Source: Blastobasis lacticolella (Eukaryota > Arthropoda > Insecta > Lepidoptera > Blastobasidae). From it: 64,000 nucleotides of DNA. Within the stretch, counting starts at the first letter, position 1. Each line of letters opens with the position of its first letter. Shown piece by piece: positions 10,010 to 24,100 of the stretch. Below the pieces are notes generated by a model that saw only the letters and a list, made by a program, of their open reading frames with translations, made no database searches and had not been told where the DNA came from. The DNA lies in NCBI GenBank assembly GCA_905147135.1, contig LR990053.1, forward strand, positions 13,218,501 to 13,282,500, read 5' to 3'. The position numbers were made by a program, and so were the translations under genes.

Positions 10010-12042
10010 TTTATTGCCATATCTAATTACATACACAATTATAATCAATACATCAAGACGACTTTCTCTATAAAAGTAAAAATTATAAAAAAAGACATTA
10101 AATGCGCAGGAGTTAGTTTAAGAAGCGAATTGGAATCCAAATTAAAATTGTGTATCAATTGAACAGCGCATATTCTCTGATGAGTCTTAGAACTGAAACA
10201 TCAGAAACAACAAAAAAATATTTTTACAAAGCATATCTCATATAAACATTTGTCACAAGGATGCCATAATGTTACTATATATTTCATGTGAGGAAATAAA
10301 TATATTACTTGAAATATTTATGCTTTTTCATATGATTGTTACAGGTTGTGTCGTTGTGTAGTCACTTTTTCTTGTCAGTCTCAAATGTACTTCTCATGTG
10401 GAGTGATTTCATGTCCAATGCAGTGGTAAAAGTTTTAGTAAAAGCGTTGGCTATAACCTTTACTGTCGAACCTCTTAAAAAGTTGAATATGGCAGCTAAG
10501 TGACAAACAAACGTCCTATCAATAAGAGATAAATAAAAAATACATAGTCAGGTATGTTGTAATAATAATTATGCATAACTAATTAGAAATTCTGGTCTAT
10601 AATTATTTGAGTAGGTATGCGGATACAACTTATTTGTTCAGTATACATTACGCTATGAAGACTACAGCAGGGAAATCAATATTTTAATACATACAAATCA
10701 GATGATCTTGATGTAATTAAAAAGTTACGCTAAACATGTAAAAACGATACTAAATCTATATTTATTGTAAAATACTACATTTCGACGTCCTAGAACGAAA
10801 GGCCCTAAGTTTTGACTAGCTGTTGTATTTTTAAATTTCCTAATGGATGCGGTTAACATTCACGGCTTTATGTTTACAAATACATGGGTAGGGACATACA
10901 TACACAGGTATTATTAATGAAAGTAGTTCATTTGTATAAAAATATGAATTCACATTTATTTAATTATTAGTTCTATCTATAATTAAATGTAATCTTAAAT
11001 TACTTATGTTTCATATTGGCAGTAGATAAGTGATTATGGCAACGCGAATTGTTTCTTACTAGCCAACTGTACAGAATAGACTGCTAAATATACCTCAATC
11101 TTAATGTATATAGCAATTTTTAAGAAATGGTTTCCTTGAGACACACAATTAGATTCAGATTATCATAGGTATAAATAAAATATTTTTGGTCCAAAGTTTG
11201 ATTCGCAGGAATATCTACTTATTTGTCCACATCGATTTGCATCTTTTAAAGAAATACATACACCACTTTAATACTGATGTTATACAATTATGTAGGTATA
11301 TTAGTAGTTAATCTAAGCGGGTACTATGTTAAAATTATAATGTATAGAAAATATCTGTACTTATTTAATATGGCAGTATGCGGTAATGAACCGATAGTCG
11401 GTGTTGTTGGTGCGAACGCTACTTGGCGGGAGGTTCGGCTCCGCTCGGGGCCGCTCGGGCCCGCTCGGCCGACGCAAACTACCGTCAGCTACGATGCGTT
11501 TCGCATCCATTGGCCGCTGAATGGAACTACTTACAGTACAATAATAGACACGTTAAATCAAATCAGCTTGTTCTGTTACTCATTTATATTTTAGCTACGA
11601 TTATGCACAAACCATAATCCCCCTCGGTGTGCCTCCGAGGAGTAATTCAGCTTAAATTATAGAGTGCTAGAGTCGTCACTAGTCAAGTACTAAACTTTTG
11701 TAGTTACGCATTACAATAGTCTATTCGATGGGTTGTAGAGTCACTGGTTCACACTACACTTTCACATCCACCCGGGTCACTCGATTCTCTTTTAGACAAT
11801 TTAATACCGGCAGATCGTCTTTACCGTGAAAGTAATGACAAGTCATTTTGAAAATACAAATAAAAATGATCAACATTTTTCTTTCTATAATACACTTTTC
11901 ACTCGGATAAGTCGATCAACGACTTTTCTCACACACTTCGGCCGATTGACAGTTTTGAATTGTCAATCGCCGTTATTTTGACAGCTGACATTGGCAGCTT
12001 ATTCGAGATAAGATCCGCGTCGCATGCGCATCGCTGTGGGGC
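10010..12042. other. Downstream flank and possible 3' UTR of the ADAMTS gene
   Basis: This AT-rich stretch has no recognised coding sequence. The part next to 12043 should include the 3' UTR of the minus-strand ADAMTS transcript. A short GC-rich patch at about 11415-11475 with repeated GCTCGG units is followed by the perfect palindrome GATGCGTTTCGCATC near 11493; I have no explanation for it. Confidence 0.5.
10956..10961 (-). terminator. Possible polyadenylation signal of the ADAMTS transcript
   Basis: TTTATT on the plus strand gives AATAAA in the sense of the gene, about 1.1 kb past the stop codon. A variant ATTAAA lies closer, at 11800-11805. In AT-rich DNA such hexamers are common, so either choice is weak without transcript data. 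Confidence 0.2.
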
Positions 12043-12174
12043 TTAGCAGGCCGGGACGTCGCACCGGAGAGTGGTCATCGGCTTGGTGCTGTGCTCGCAG
12101 TCCGAGTCCGGGCTCAGTTTGTTGGACTGCTTGTCCACGCAGTAGACGTTGCGGCTCTTTGTCACCACTTCACC
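12043..12174 (-). CDS. ADAMTS visible exon 17: last exon, end of third TSP1 repeat
   Basis: The acceptor is TTGTCCTCAG, phase 0; 43 codons and TAA at 12043-12045. It encodes [25 protein letters not shown] and RCDVPAC. It closes the TSP1 repeat with the usual R-V-C...C...C spacing. The chain ends two residues after CDVP, so no PLAC or GON domain follows. Confidence 0.9.
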   Translation of the reverse strand, partial: GEVVTKSRNVYCVDKQSNKLSPDSDCEHSTKPMTTLRCDVPAC

Positions 12175-15100
12175 CTGAGGACAAGAAAGTATAATAATTA
12201 AAATAAATACTAATCCAGTAATGTCAAATATTCCCTTTGGGCTTTTTGTTGCACTTAAGTGGTGCGTAATGCCCATGGCATTGGCACAGAGAGCACAAGA
12301 GCACAGACAGTGTTTGACATAGATACCTAGCCAAGTTAACCTAATGGCGAGTGGTAGCCGAGAAAGATTAGGAGCACATCTCACAGTCGTGCCTGAAACA
12401 GTGTTTCCAAACATTGTGGCATTCAAATCGTCAAGAAACGAGCTAACACTTATATCAACGCCACCGCATTCGGGTGTTACGGTGTCTTTACAAAGTATAG
12501 AAAATAAACTAGGTATTGTGTCTAATGGCGGTGGCGACCACTTTCCATCAGGTGGCCCGAATGGTATACGTCCCTCAGGCGTCATATGGCAGGGCTTGGT
12601 GCAGGGGTTTCACGAGCCGAGCCACCACGAGAGGACCCGCTAGCTCGTTCCCTCTGTTTAAAAAAGTAGGCTAGCATATTCTGCTAACGAGCGGTCCCAC
12701 TGCCGTTGCATACAGCCAGGATATATCTCCAACATACTGGCATATGGCAGGGGTTCCACGGGCCGAGCCACCACGAGGCGAATTGCTTGCTCGGTCCCTC
12801 TGTTAAAAAATGTAGGCCAGCACGATCTGCTATTAAGTGGTCCCACTGTTAATTTTGACTTTGACATACCGTCATATGGCAGGGCTTGGTGCAGGGGTTC
12901 CAGGGGCCGAGCCACCATAAGGCGCGCGCGGGCGGGCAGGCGGCCGCGTGGCAGCGCTTCATCAGCGCCTTGTGCTGCGGAGGCTCGATGTGGTAGCACT
13001 GCGAGAGCTCCACCAACCCTGCGGGATTGGGAGATATTCGAGATTAGCTGGGAGGTTATGTAGTATGTCTCACACTCTCTGACTCAGTAGCCTCTGAGTA
13101 GGTTTTAACATAGTGTCACCAACTGTTCAGTAAACATAATTAGAACTAGTAGTCGCCGGAGCGCCGGGCAACAACCAAACACGATCGCTCGCCTCCCTCC
13201 AACCTAAAGCAAAGGTACCTAGCCTCAGGCGCGGATTCAGGGGGGGAAGTAAAAATTAATAAAATGTAGCATTATTAATAGGGTGTAAAATAGACCAATA
13301 AATGAATGAGCGAGCTCTTAATTTTTGACATTTTGGTTCTAAATTAATGTTATTATTAATGAATAACGAGGCACAGACGGATTGCATCCCCCCTGGATAG
13401 CCTAGACACTCAGTTGCGCTCCTCGACGCATCTGTGATTCCTAGTCAAAATCTATGTTGCCTGCTCGCTGCCTCGCCTATAGGAACGGAGTAGCTAGGCC
13501 ATAGACAGTCACGATCTTGCGTTTCCATAGCAGAATCCCTGTATCCCTCCTGCTCGCGTGCCAGCAACCCTAGACTACGGCATCAGACTCACGGTCTTGC
13601 TCGTCGACGCACTGCAGATGGCAGCGCGCGGAGCAGTCCGACCACTCGGAGAGCCGGTAGCGGCGCGCGGCCACGAGATTAAGATAACGTCAGTCGTTAG
13701 AGCGCGCCCTCTACGGGAATTTGCAGGAAGCGACTCTTGAAAACGGCTCTTTGGAGCGGAGTAGCTACGCACGATCTTCTGTTGACAGCAGAATCCCTGT
13801 ATCCCTCCTGCTCGGTTGCCTAGACCTCAGTAGTGGTACTCACGGTCTCGCTCGTCGACGCACTGCAGATGGCGCCTCGCGTATCCGGCGCCGCAGCGCG
13901 CGGAGCAGCCCGACCACTCGGAGAGCCGGTAGCGGCGCGGCGGCCGCGCGCGCGCGCTGTCCACCGAGTACTGGTACGTCACGCCCGGGTTGCGGTGCCG
14001 CCCGCGGATTATGCGTTGCTGCGGGGGGTTGGGGGTTGGGAGGTTAGTGAAGTGGTAAGTGGGCTAAAGTGCGCGCGCGAGTTCATGTTCATCGAGCCCG
14101 ACCGTTTCATTCGAACGGATTATCATCGCATGGCGATGTTTCGAGGAATGCTAACGCTATTAGATTTATTTAAACGGTTGTGCCCGATGGACATGAGCTC
14201 CATGAGGGCCGATATAGGACGCAGTTAGACATTTGATACTAATCCTTCTAAAGTCGCTTTTTGGATCCAGGGAACGTGGTCGGATGTCCGACCAAGATCG
14301 GCTCACCTGCGTAACCGAAAGCAACTTTATACTATGTAAGGATGTATCAACTATTCAGCTGCTTTTTAGATCGGCCCTGCCGCAGTGTTGTAAGTAGAGT
14401 ACCCCAAACTCACGAGAAGCAATGACGAAAGAAACTACTCCCTAAAATAGTTTCTTTCGTTATTGACTACAAGGCGCTAGTGAGACGTGAGATCTGCTAT
14501 CAAAATAAAGGCTAGAACGATTAACGAGGCTGTGCTAGAACGGATCTATAATTTTATACCTTTTGTTATTATCCAGTAGCACGGACATTACTTTGACAAT
14601 GGGTGAGGCCCATTAACAGTAGCGCTATCTGGTGGGTTTTAGCATGAATGATGTTTGGTTCTGTGTATTACGGATAGTGCTGTAAAGGTACAAATAAGTG
14701 TCGAACATCCCCTATATGGCGTTACTTTTGTGCTGGCTTTGCCGCTGTTACTGACAGCGTCATTTACTAAGAGTATAGGTAAACCAAAATTCAATTACTA
14801 ATCACTCAAACAAATGGAAAAAAACATTTTCGGATTCCCTTAATTGAATTCAGTAAAAATACAGAAGCTAACGAAAGACGATATTTCCTTTTTTATTTTC
14901 AGGTAACAACTAAGTACAGTACCATAAAATGGCAATGACTGTTAATACTTACATAAACTTTAATATCTTCAGCGATCGGGCCTGATATCCTGACTTTCTC
15001 CCAATCGCGGTCCCGCTCGTAAATAGCTTGTGCTCCCGCCACAAAGTATTCAGTCAGTGTGGCGTTCCTGAAACAAATCAAAAGATCAGTATACTGCAAC

Positions 15101-18100
15101 CGTACCGATTATTTCCGATAGCACGCCGCCATTTTGATGCAATTGAATGTGGACCAATCGCAACAAGCCAGAGCCAGAGCTGTCTTGCTGCGATTGGCTT
15201 AAACTCAATTGCATCAAAATGGCGGCGGATAATCGGAGATATGCGGTACTACAGCTGGTCACGGCATCGAATTGTAGATCTCACTTTATGCCTTTGCACA
15301 AATTGTAAATTGTTTATTAGTATTTGTATTTGCCCTCTGACAATAGCATAGAATATTTATACATAGTATAGGTTAGGAGCGTCGGTGGCCGAGTGGTTTA
15401 GGTATCCGACTCGATAGCGAGAGTTACCGGGTTCGAATCCCACTGCCGCCATGACTCTTTTTTGAGTTATGTACATTATTTGAATACTAACCGATGCTCT
15501 TACGGTGAGGGAAATCTCTTTATGAAACCTGCACATTCAGGCGATTGAATTTGTAACGATGATCCAATCTGGTCAGGTTCCCCTGGTAGCAGGGCCGTGA
15601 AGGTCAGATGGCAGTCGCTCCACTGACCTGATCTGCGTAATCCTGGATCTTGGTCAAGGCGGACCCCGGGCCCTCGTGCGCGAGAGCATAACCGGGTCAT
15701 TAACGCCAAGGTGATGATGATAGAATAGGTTATCAGCTAGTAAAGTACTATTAACTTACCCAGCACCGCTCATGTACATTTTCTTCGTTCTAGCGCTTCC
15801 TATCGACAGGAAGTTGCCAGGGCTGACTTTCTCTTGTATTTTAACGTTCCTCGAGCCCGCCGGTATCACGGCAACCTGAACAACAAATAATATTATAAAG
15901 AAAAACGATTACTTCAACTGACGTTCTTCTTAGTTGAATGCTAGAAAGCGAGTTCTGAATAATTCCTTCTATTTACCGAACATTTATGTTTTGGTATGAC
16001 TCCAGCTGTTATGGTACTACTAGCTTTTGTCCGCGACTTCGTCCGCGTGGAATTCGCTTTTAGGGCAGTTTTCCTTTTGCCCGAGCGTCCATTTTAAATG
16101 ACCTCCCTAATGTATGAAAGCTAGTACAAAATAAATAATAAATAAATAAATAAGACGTTTATTACTCATAAACCCACAACAGGCTGTATGTCGGGTTCTA
16201 CCCAACCGTATTAAATGAAACATGGCCTCGATTTTAAGTTGGAACCCCAACTACCAAACTGTGAAAACCCCATCAAAATCCATTCGGCGCCATTGCCATT
16301 TTTCTTATAGTTTAGCTGGTCTATTAGTTGATCTAATGGTTCTACATCAGGTGTTCCAGTTTCCAAAATCAACTTTACTTTATACGTTTCCTCCCAGGCT
16401 TAATAGCTACACAACAAAAAAAGTTTCATTCAAATCCGTCCAGAAGTTTCGGAGATTAGCGTGTACAAATAGACAAACATACAGACAACAATTTTAAAAA
16501 TTCTTATTCTATTACAAATTTCTTCATGTACATACACACTTTTTTACTGTTTTATTATATGTATAGATAATTACCTCACTGAATCCCGTTTGCCTGGTGG
16601 TCCCTTTGGTGTAAATGCCTTGCACGGTCTTGCATTCGGATCCGTTGCCGCCGCAAACGCCACAGGCGTCTTGCTCCACGTCAGAGTCAACTATCCAGTC
16701 GCATCCCACTTTGTAGCACACACCTGAAATGATTTGCAATGATTTAGAGATGATAGAATGCGGTTGAGAATGCTCTTAATATAAGTATATAAGTTTTGCT
16801 TCCAATTAGACAAACTGAAGGAATGAAGCCACTGAATAGTAAATAGACCCTGCAACTATACATTGAATGTATGCTTTCAGTTCACTCTGCAGTCGACTGT
16901 ATCTTCATTCCGCTTCATATTTCAGTTTAATTGGAAGTAAATCCTTAAATTCCAGATTATATCTAGACTATTAGGTCGTATTAATATGTATAGGGGCGAT
17001 TTTCGCGCCATATCCGGCAACTCCTTTTTTATATAGGATTATTTTATTCCTTTAATTTGTCTCTTGTCTAGTTGTCGTTCTGCACAGCTAGCATAAGTGT
17101 GCTCTCGCGCGCGATAACCGAGAAAAGGCGTGACACAGATACTGTTTTCTCTTTCACCTTGGTATTGAGAGAAGGAAAGAAACGCTCTCTCGCGGCGCGA
17201 GTGTCGAGGGCATACTTGTGCTAACCGTGTTGGTTGTGGAAGGCTCAACTGACTCTTAATCTGATTTGTCGCGAAGATTCGGATTTACAGAATTTTTACT
17301 TACCAGCTATGCACATATCTCTAGCCCCAATGTTTTGCCTGCAAGGAGTTCCATCGGCTACGAATCCGCCGATCATTTCCACGTCGTTCCCATTTTTCGG
17401 TATACATTGCAGTTCACAGGGTTTATCTGGAAAAGAGATATGGCTGGTGAATTAAAACTTGTAAGGAACAATAGTCACATTTTTCTTATGTTATACGGCA
17501 GACAAACAGGCAAGCGAGCCACCTGATGGAAAGTGGTCACCGATGACTATGGACATCAGAAATACCATGGGAGTCACCAATGCGTTGCCCGCCTCTGAAG
17601 AGACCTCTAATATATCTCTTGAACGATCTCATGCCATGTCTCATGATCTCTACAGTCTATCATTAAGACGCCTAAGTCCAGATTGGCATTCTTGTAGCAG
17701 ACCTCAACATTCACATCTCCATGTTCACATCACTATGTAAGTACACAATGCTGTACGAAGCATGTTTCGCTCCAAAAATAGGACAAGTGTAATTTACTTT
17801 AGTAGTCTTGCTCCTCAGCAATAAGTATTCGACTTCCAATTTAGGTTCTTGTAGCAACTGTGGCTCACCTTGGTCGAAGTAAGGTATCCAGTCGTTGATG
17901 GTCTCGTTGTTGTGCGTGAGGTTGTTGTACTTCGCGCACTGCACCTCCCTGAACGACGGCTCGTTGATGGAGCACGCGTCCGTGTTGCATATTTTGTACC
18001 TGAAAATGTGTGATAGATCAAATATTGGAACGCTTAACACGAATCAAGTATCATCAGCGGCTTATAACATCCTTTCCTCTACATCAGCATACTAGCCAGG

Positions 18101-21100
18101 CATTTGACTGCCATCTCACCTGGTGGTAAGAGATGATGCGGTCGAAGATGGAGCATGATTGTCTAGGAACATTCTATTCACTTAAGACGGTAATAAATCG
18201 CGGTAAAAAATCGCACACATACAGAACAAAACAGAAAGCCTCGCTGCTCACTTTTTAGTCTACGGAGGTACTAGCTATAATAAATAATAATAATAATAAA
18301 TATTCGTGGACAAATTCACACAGCGCCATCTAGCCCCAAACTAAGCAAAGCTTGTACTATGGGTGCTAGATAACTGATATGGGTGCTAGCTGATTAGGCT
18401 GTAGACATTAATCGCTTTACGACATCCATAAGTCGAAATTAAGGGACGAAGCAATAGTCCACGGACACCACACGGGTATCAAGTATACTTAGGAATTGTT
18501 AATAAGCTCACGACCGTCCACTTATAGAAACTCCCAGACCGGTTTGTTACCTAAAATAGGTATATGTACATTCTACGCTCGTATCCAGGTAGGCGGAGAC
18601 TATCTAGTGGCATACGACTCCGCTTGAGGCTGGGTGTGCGTTGCTACAATTCCTATCTATTTAGTAGACAGTTCGAACAGAGCCCAAAACTGTATCCGTA
18701 TTCACAATGGCTCGGAAATCGGATTCGGATACGGAATCGACAAAGGACCCCGTATCAGTTCTTAGGAAAATGAGGTTTCAGTTAATTTTGATGAAATTTT
18801 TATATGTTATAGAGAGTAGAGTTCCCGTGGAATCTATCGGGATTCTGAATAACAGTTTTCGAATCGATCGACAAGGATTCGCCGCTCACTAATTTCGTGC
18901 CGAAGCGTTCGGAAACGGTTTCGAATCATTGTGAATACGGCTACTGATTGGTATGGTACCGACTGTGTTTGGTCTACAGGTGTGCTAATATTTTGCTGGT
19001 GGAAAACAGAGTGGTGGCACCCATCCGGCGAAGTCTGTCATAGTAACACCAGTAATAAGTTCTCAAAAGAAAAATACTTTTTCTTAACAAGCTTTTATCG
19101 TGGTATAGTACCTACTCATCACGACCATTCCAAAGAGACCAAACACGATGGGGTTATCTTATTGCGTTAATTAGTTCCTATGATCGCCTTTCGACTCCAT
19201 TATCAGACCAGGTCCATGGTATGCATTGTCATCAAAGTTACATAAGAATACCAAATTTCAGCTCAATCATCATCACAGCCCGTAACAGTCCACTGCAGAT
19301 CTTAGGACCTCTCCCACGAAAGGGGAGGTTATTGCTAAAATCTCCACGCTTGGCAGGCGGGTTGGAGATCGCAGTGTTTAAATATAACAATGGAAAATGC
19401 TGCTGCCCATTTTCCAGACTACAGAGACTCTTGATCTTTTGCCTCGAAAACATTAGTCGCCTTGTACGACACCCATGAGTGTAAGGGGTTGGTGCTATTC
19501 TACTCTGCCGGACACCACACGGCCAAGGTCAGCTCAATCGGATACCAACAAATGGTCGAAAGATTGTTTGCAAATTTTGACGGACAACTTCCAAACATAC
19601 GAGCAGTGCAAGTTAAATAAAAGCTTGTAAAAACGACGAAGCAATACTCACTGGCTCCTCGCGCCGATGCAGTACTTCCCGTTGTTCTCCGGCGTCGGGT
19701 TGTCACACTCGCGCACCTTAGTGGAGACCCCCGCGCCGCACGTTCGCGAGCATTCGCTCCATTCGCCCCAATCGCCCCAGCCGCCGTCGCGTGGTTGCGG
19801 CGACGGGCTGCGAGGCACGCACGTCAGGTTCTGGCACCACTGTGGGGAAATAACATTGTGTAATGGATTAGGACGTATCGGAATACGCATAGTCCACAAG
19901 GTGGACCGACCGGCAAAGGTCGCAGGTACCAGCTGGATGCGGAAGGCATAGGACCGGCCGCCGTGGAGATCTCTGGGGGAGGCCTATGCCCAGCAGTCTT
20001 TCGGCTTATATGATGATGATGATGATGAATGCATTAGAATTATTTATCTTTTCAAAAGAAAAAATAAATTAAATAAAATTAAGTAAAGGGAATGAAACGA
20101 GCTTGGATGACCAAGTAAAAGGGGCGACGCAATACGGTATCTCCTATCTACTTGTGACGACGCATGCAGGCGTACCACCCTGCACCATAGGCATAAGTAC
20201 TTAAGTTTTAAAAATAATCGATTTTGAATACTATAACAAACCACGCATATTAAACATTATTACCTATTATTATACACGTAATAAACACAACAACAACACT
20301 AGTCATTCAAACATTATTTGCAAGGTTAATGGCACAAAACAAAAAAAACGTAGGTACCTTATACGTATCTAATTAGACGATTTAAATAAAATCTTAAAAA
20401 GATAGAATCGCGTAACTATGCGATAGCTGGTTATATACTCCGTTTACAAGCCAAGACGAAGACGCGACTCGAATTAACTACCAGCAACATGGAGTTCTTC
20501 AAGAAAGGGGTGAAAAGGTTTTTATGGGGTTGGAAACGCGGGGGTGACGCCCCTGGTATTGGAGTCCATAGGTTGCGGTGACTGCTTACCATCAGCCAGG
20601 CCGTAAGCTTGTTTGCCACATTTTTGGCATATATAAAAAAAAAACAATATCAACTCGACACTCACCATGTCTTCTCCGCAGCTGGTGCCAGGTGCGGCCG
20701 GCCTCAGCATGGTCTTGCAGGTGTTGTTGACGAGGCACCACAGGTGTTCGCAGAGTTCGCTAGGCTTGGCGCACACCATCGCTTCCGCGCCGAACTGCAG
20801 ATGGCACTGTGTCGCCGCGTCGAACGTCACGCCTGGGGATGGAAGGTTATGAACAATTTTGCCGGGAACTGGGTGAATTTTACTGTTTTTTTGCCATTTT
20901 GATATTGAGACCATCCCTTAGGTATGTTGCAATAAAGGACACTTCTAGTTGGTGGTCTTGTCTTGAGATTCTAAATTCTTCTTCTGGATTGGATTGGGTA
21001 TTCTGATAGTTGGTACAATTAGTCACGGGTTCCTGCCAGCTGCTAGCTGCCAGTGGCCAGAACCATACAATATGTAAGTAGGTATACCTAGTAACATTTA

Positions 21101-24100
21101 TGGTAGATTTTTATCTTTATCTTGCGAGTTGCGAGTAGAAGCAGCAGAAGTGTTCTAGAACTGACCTCTCACACTTTAACTACTTACTGTTGTGGTTCTA
21201 ATTTACCTTCTTCTAATACTGACACTAATAATTAGAGTAATTGCTATTGTTTGCTACTTACCAGCAGGTACTTCGGGGTACACGTATTCGTCCTGGGACG
21301 GCCGGTCGCTCAAACACTCGCCCAATCCGGCACTGTAGACAATGTAACAATTAGTTTCACTCCGAGATAGATACGCACCTACTTAGCTGGTTATAAAATA
21401 TTGTAATAACTAGGTATAGCTGCTATTGCATAAGTATACCAATTTACTTTTGATCTCGTAAGTTGAATGAGTTCAAGATGCCAGTCCATTGCGTCGACTG
21501 ACTTTATGTTCTTACTATCAAAGGCAGATTTAGATGGGTAGATACATTTCGTCATTGTCTCGTAAATACAGAGATTCTGACATTGATAGCTTGAAATCCA
21601 ATAAAATGATTCCTAGCTGCATATTAGTATTTGTTTATAGTCAACATAAATCAAAAGTCCTCAACCGATTTTGAAACGCGACGTCTCGAATTCTCGACAC
21701 AGATTTCCTAGGTCTACATCTAGGCTATCTTCCATCGAGAGAAACGTGAAATTTATGTTAAGAGTCGCTAATTAAAGTTATTAGTGTTGACATTCATAAT
21801 GGTCAGTGATAAAACTGTCCGACATAAAAATTGATTACCGTTTTATTTATTGCTTACTGCCTACTAGAGATTTCTAAGTATAAAATGTCGTTGATTGCTT
21901 CTTCATAAATTAAGTATAATGTTTTTACCTACTTATGAACGAACGGCTCAACGTCATTGAGTAACCTACGCATCCATTAAGGCTTGAAAGGCAAGCAGAT
22001 GTTAAAATTACTGTAGTAAGAAGCAGAATACACAAGCTTCTGAGTGGTATCTAGTCTTATAACCACGATTAGGGTAATAAGTCTAACATTTTTTTGTTGA
22101 GTATGTGCCTAATTCGAAATATTCCGGTTAAACAAGGAATATTCAAAAATTAGAAACAAAAAAATTGTAGTAACTACCTATAATGATGACTGGCTATTAT
22201 AATTTTTCGCTCTTCATAAAGCCAAACATCTGTTGTTGTACTGTCAGTCTCCTTGTTATATACCTACCTAGTCTAATTTTTCTTATCGACTAAATTGAAG
22301 TAGCCTCGCAAAACATCTAACATCGATTGAAAGCCATTAGATTTCTACTTTCAATTTTACTATTGACAGTAAAACGTTTTAAACTAATCGCGCGCAATCG
22401 TTTAACGATAATCTTGAATCTGGTTTTGGAGTTTATGATCGCTTTCTTTGTAGGCATAGGCTCGCAGCGAGATTGAAAGTGCAAGTAACTTGATACTATT
22501 TAATTCATCAACCTATACGGTAGTTGATTTTACGACGTTTGCTACCAATAAATTTCTAAACCAATGCGATGAAAGTTGTATGGTGATCGCAATAAAGCGT
22601 ACCTAGCCGATGACGAAACTGATTTATACACTGACTGTATTAGGCGTACGTTTAGATCGCAAATCATTATTACGATACCTACTGACGGAACTTGAGCTAG
22701 CTATATCTATGAGTATCTAACCTATCCATGATCTTTAATTAGTTTATTGTATTCGCAATCTGTAAAGAGTTAAGTGCTTGTCGGGCTTAACCAACGAAAG
22801 GGAAAGGGCACCAAAAAGTTAATGGGTTTGCCATTTTAGAAATAGGTAAAGTGTAGGACGTTGCGTTTGTGTGGGTTATTAATGCCTCAATAAATATCAA
22901 TTATAAAATTTGGCTAGCTCTGTGCTAAATTGTTAACTCTATAAGTGAATATGATTTGGAGAAATACGAAAAGGAGATTCCGAGTGAGCAAATGATTGTG
23001 CTACTTCGTCGTATCAGTCGGCAGAGGGAGACATTAATCTCTACTTTTTAAGAGATTGGTGATATATGAAAGTATAAATTAGCCACACGCGCGTACTTAG
23101 TACTTACCCCTCGTGTGGGTAGAAAATCAAAATGTTCATAAAATCAACCGCACTGTCAACATAATAAATAATAATAAATATTCGTGGACAAATTCACACA
23201 GCGCCATCTAGCCCCAAACTAAGCAAAGCTTGTGCTATGGGTGCTAGATAACTGATAAACTACTTAAATACTTTTAAATCCATACGTATTATACATAGAA
23301 CACCCAGACCCGTAACAGAAATTAAAATTCATCATTTCAATTTCTGCCTGGCCGGGAATTGAACCCAGGACCTCTTGCGTGGCAGACCGGCATTTTGACC
23401 ACTGAACCACTCAGGTCGTCCTAATAAAAATAGATGTTCATATTCCAAATTCCATTCCATGAACCCCCGTACCACGCATGGATGTGCATATCATCCTCGC
23501 TTACTAAGCAGAACCGAAGTAGAATATTGTCGTAAGGCGAAGCAAGTCGCTCCCCCCAGCTAGGCGAGTAGGTACTGAAGCTACTTACTCCAGGAAGTTG
23601 GTGACATCCCGCTTGCTGCACCGCGACCAGGCCACCAGCACGGTGTCAGCCTCGAAGATCGGCGTCATGATGTGCAGCGTCGCGCCATCGCGCCGGTGGC
23701 AGCCGATCTTCTCCGTGTCGTGGTACAGGCCAAAGCTGTGGACAGGGTACGTGGGTAAGTAAAGTCGTTTTTAAAAAAATAGGCAAACGCATAGAATAGG
23801 GATGTGCATGTGTAGAGCGTTGATTCCCGCGTTAGGGAGCGGTGCGGGCAGGGAGAAAATCTGACCACACTGCCGCTTTCATACCGCAGATACCTACTGA
23901 ATTTAGTGTTTTAAACTAAATATCACGATTATTATCATTCAAAATATTTTTTGTTGAAGTTTTTTTAGGTTTTATACTGCGTCGAAATATTGGCCTACTC
24001 GTCAGTCAAGATACCAACGCGGTAAGTAACCTATTTCCGAACTGACTATAGCGGTGGGTTGACCCCAATGACATAGTAGGTACCTACGTTAATGAGCCAA

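Noticed and set aside
12658..12999. 113-codon minus-strand open frame
   Set aside because: It is an alternative frame over exon 16 and its tandem copies. The correct frame is fixed by the TSP1 motif and splice phases.
15381..15450. tRNA-like sequence with box A and box B
   Set aside because: It is the head of a SINE with a long body and microsatellite tail, and related heads recur in the window. The acceptor stem does not pair as in a working tRNA.
16561..16575. Alternative donor GTGAGG inside exon 12
   Set aside because: Using it would remove five bases and break the frame with exon 13; GTAATT keeps phase 0.
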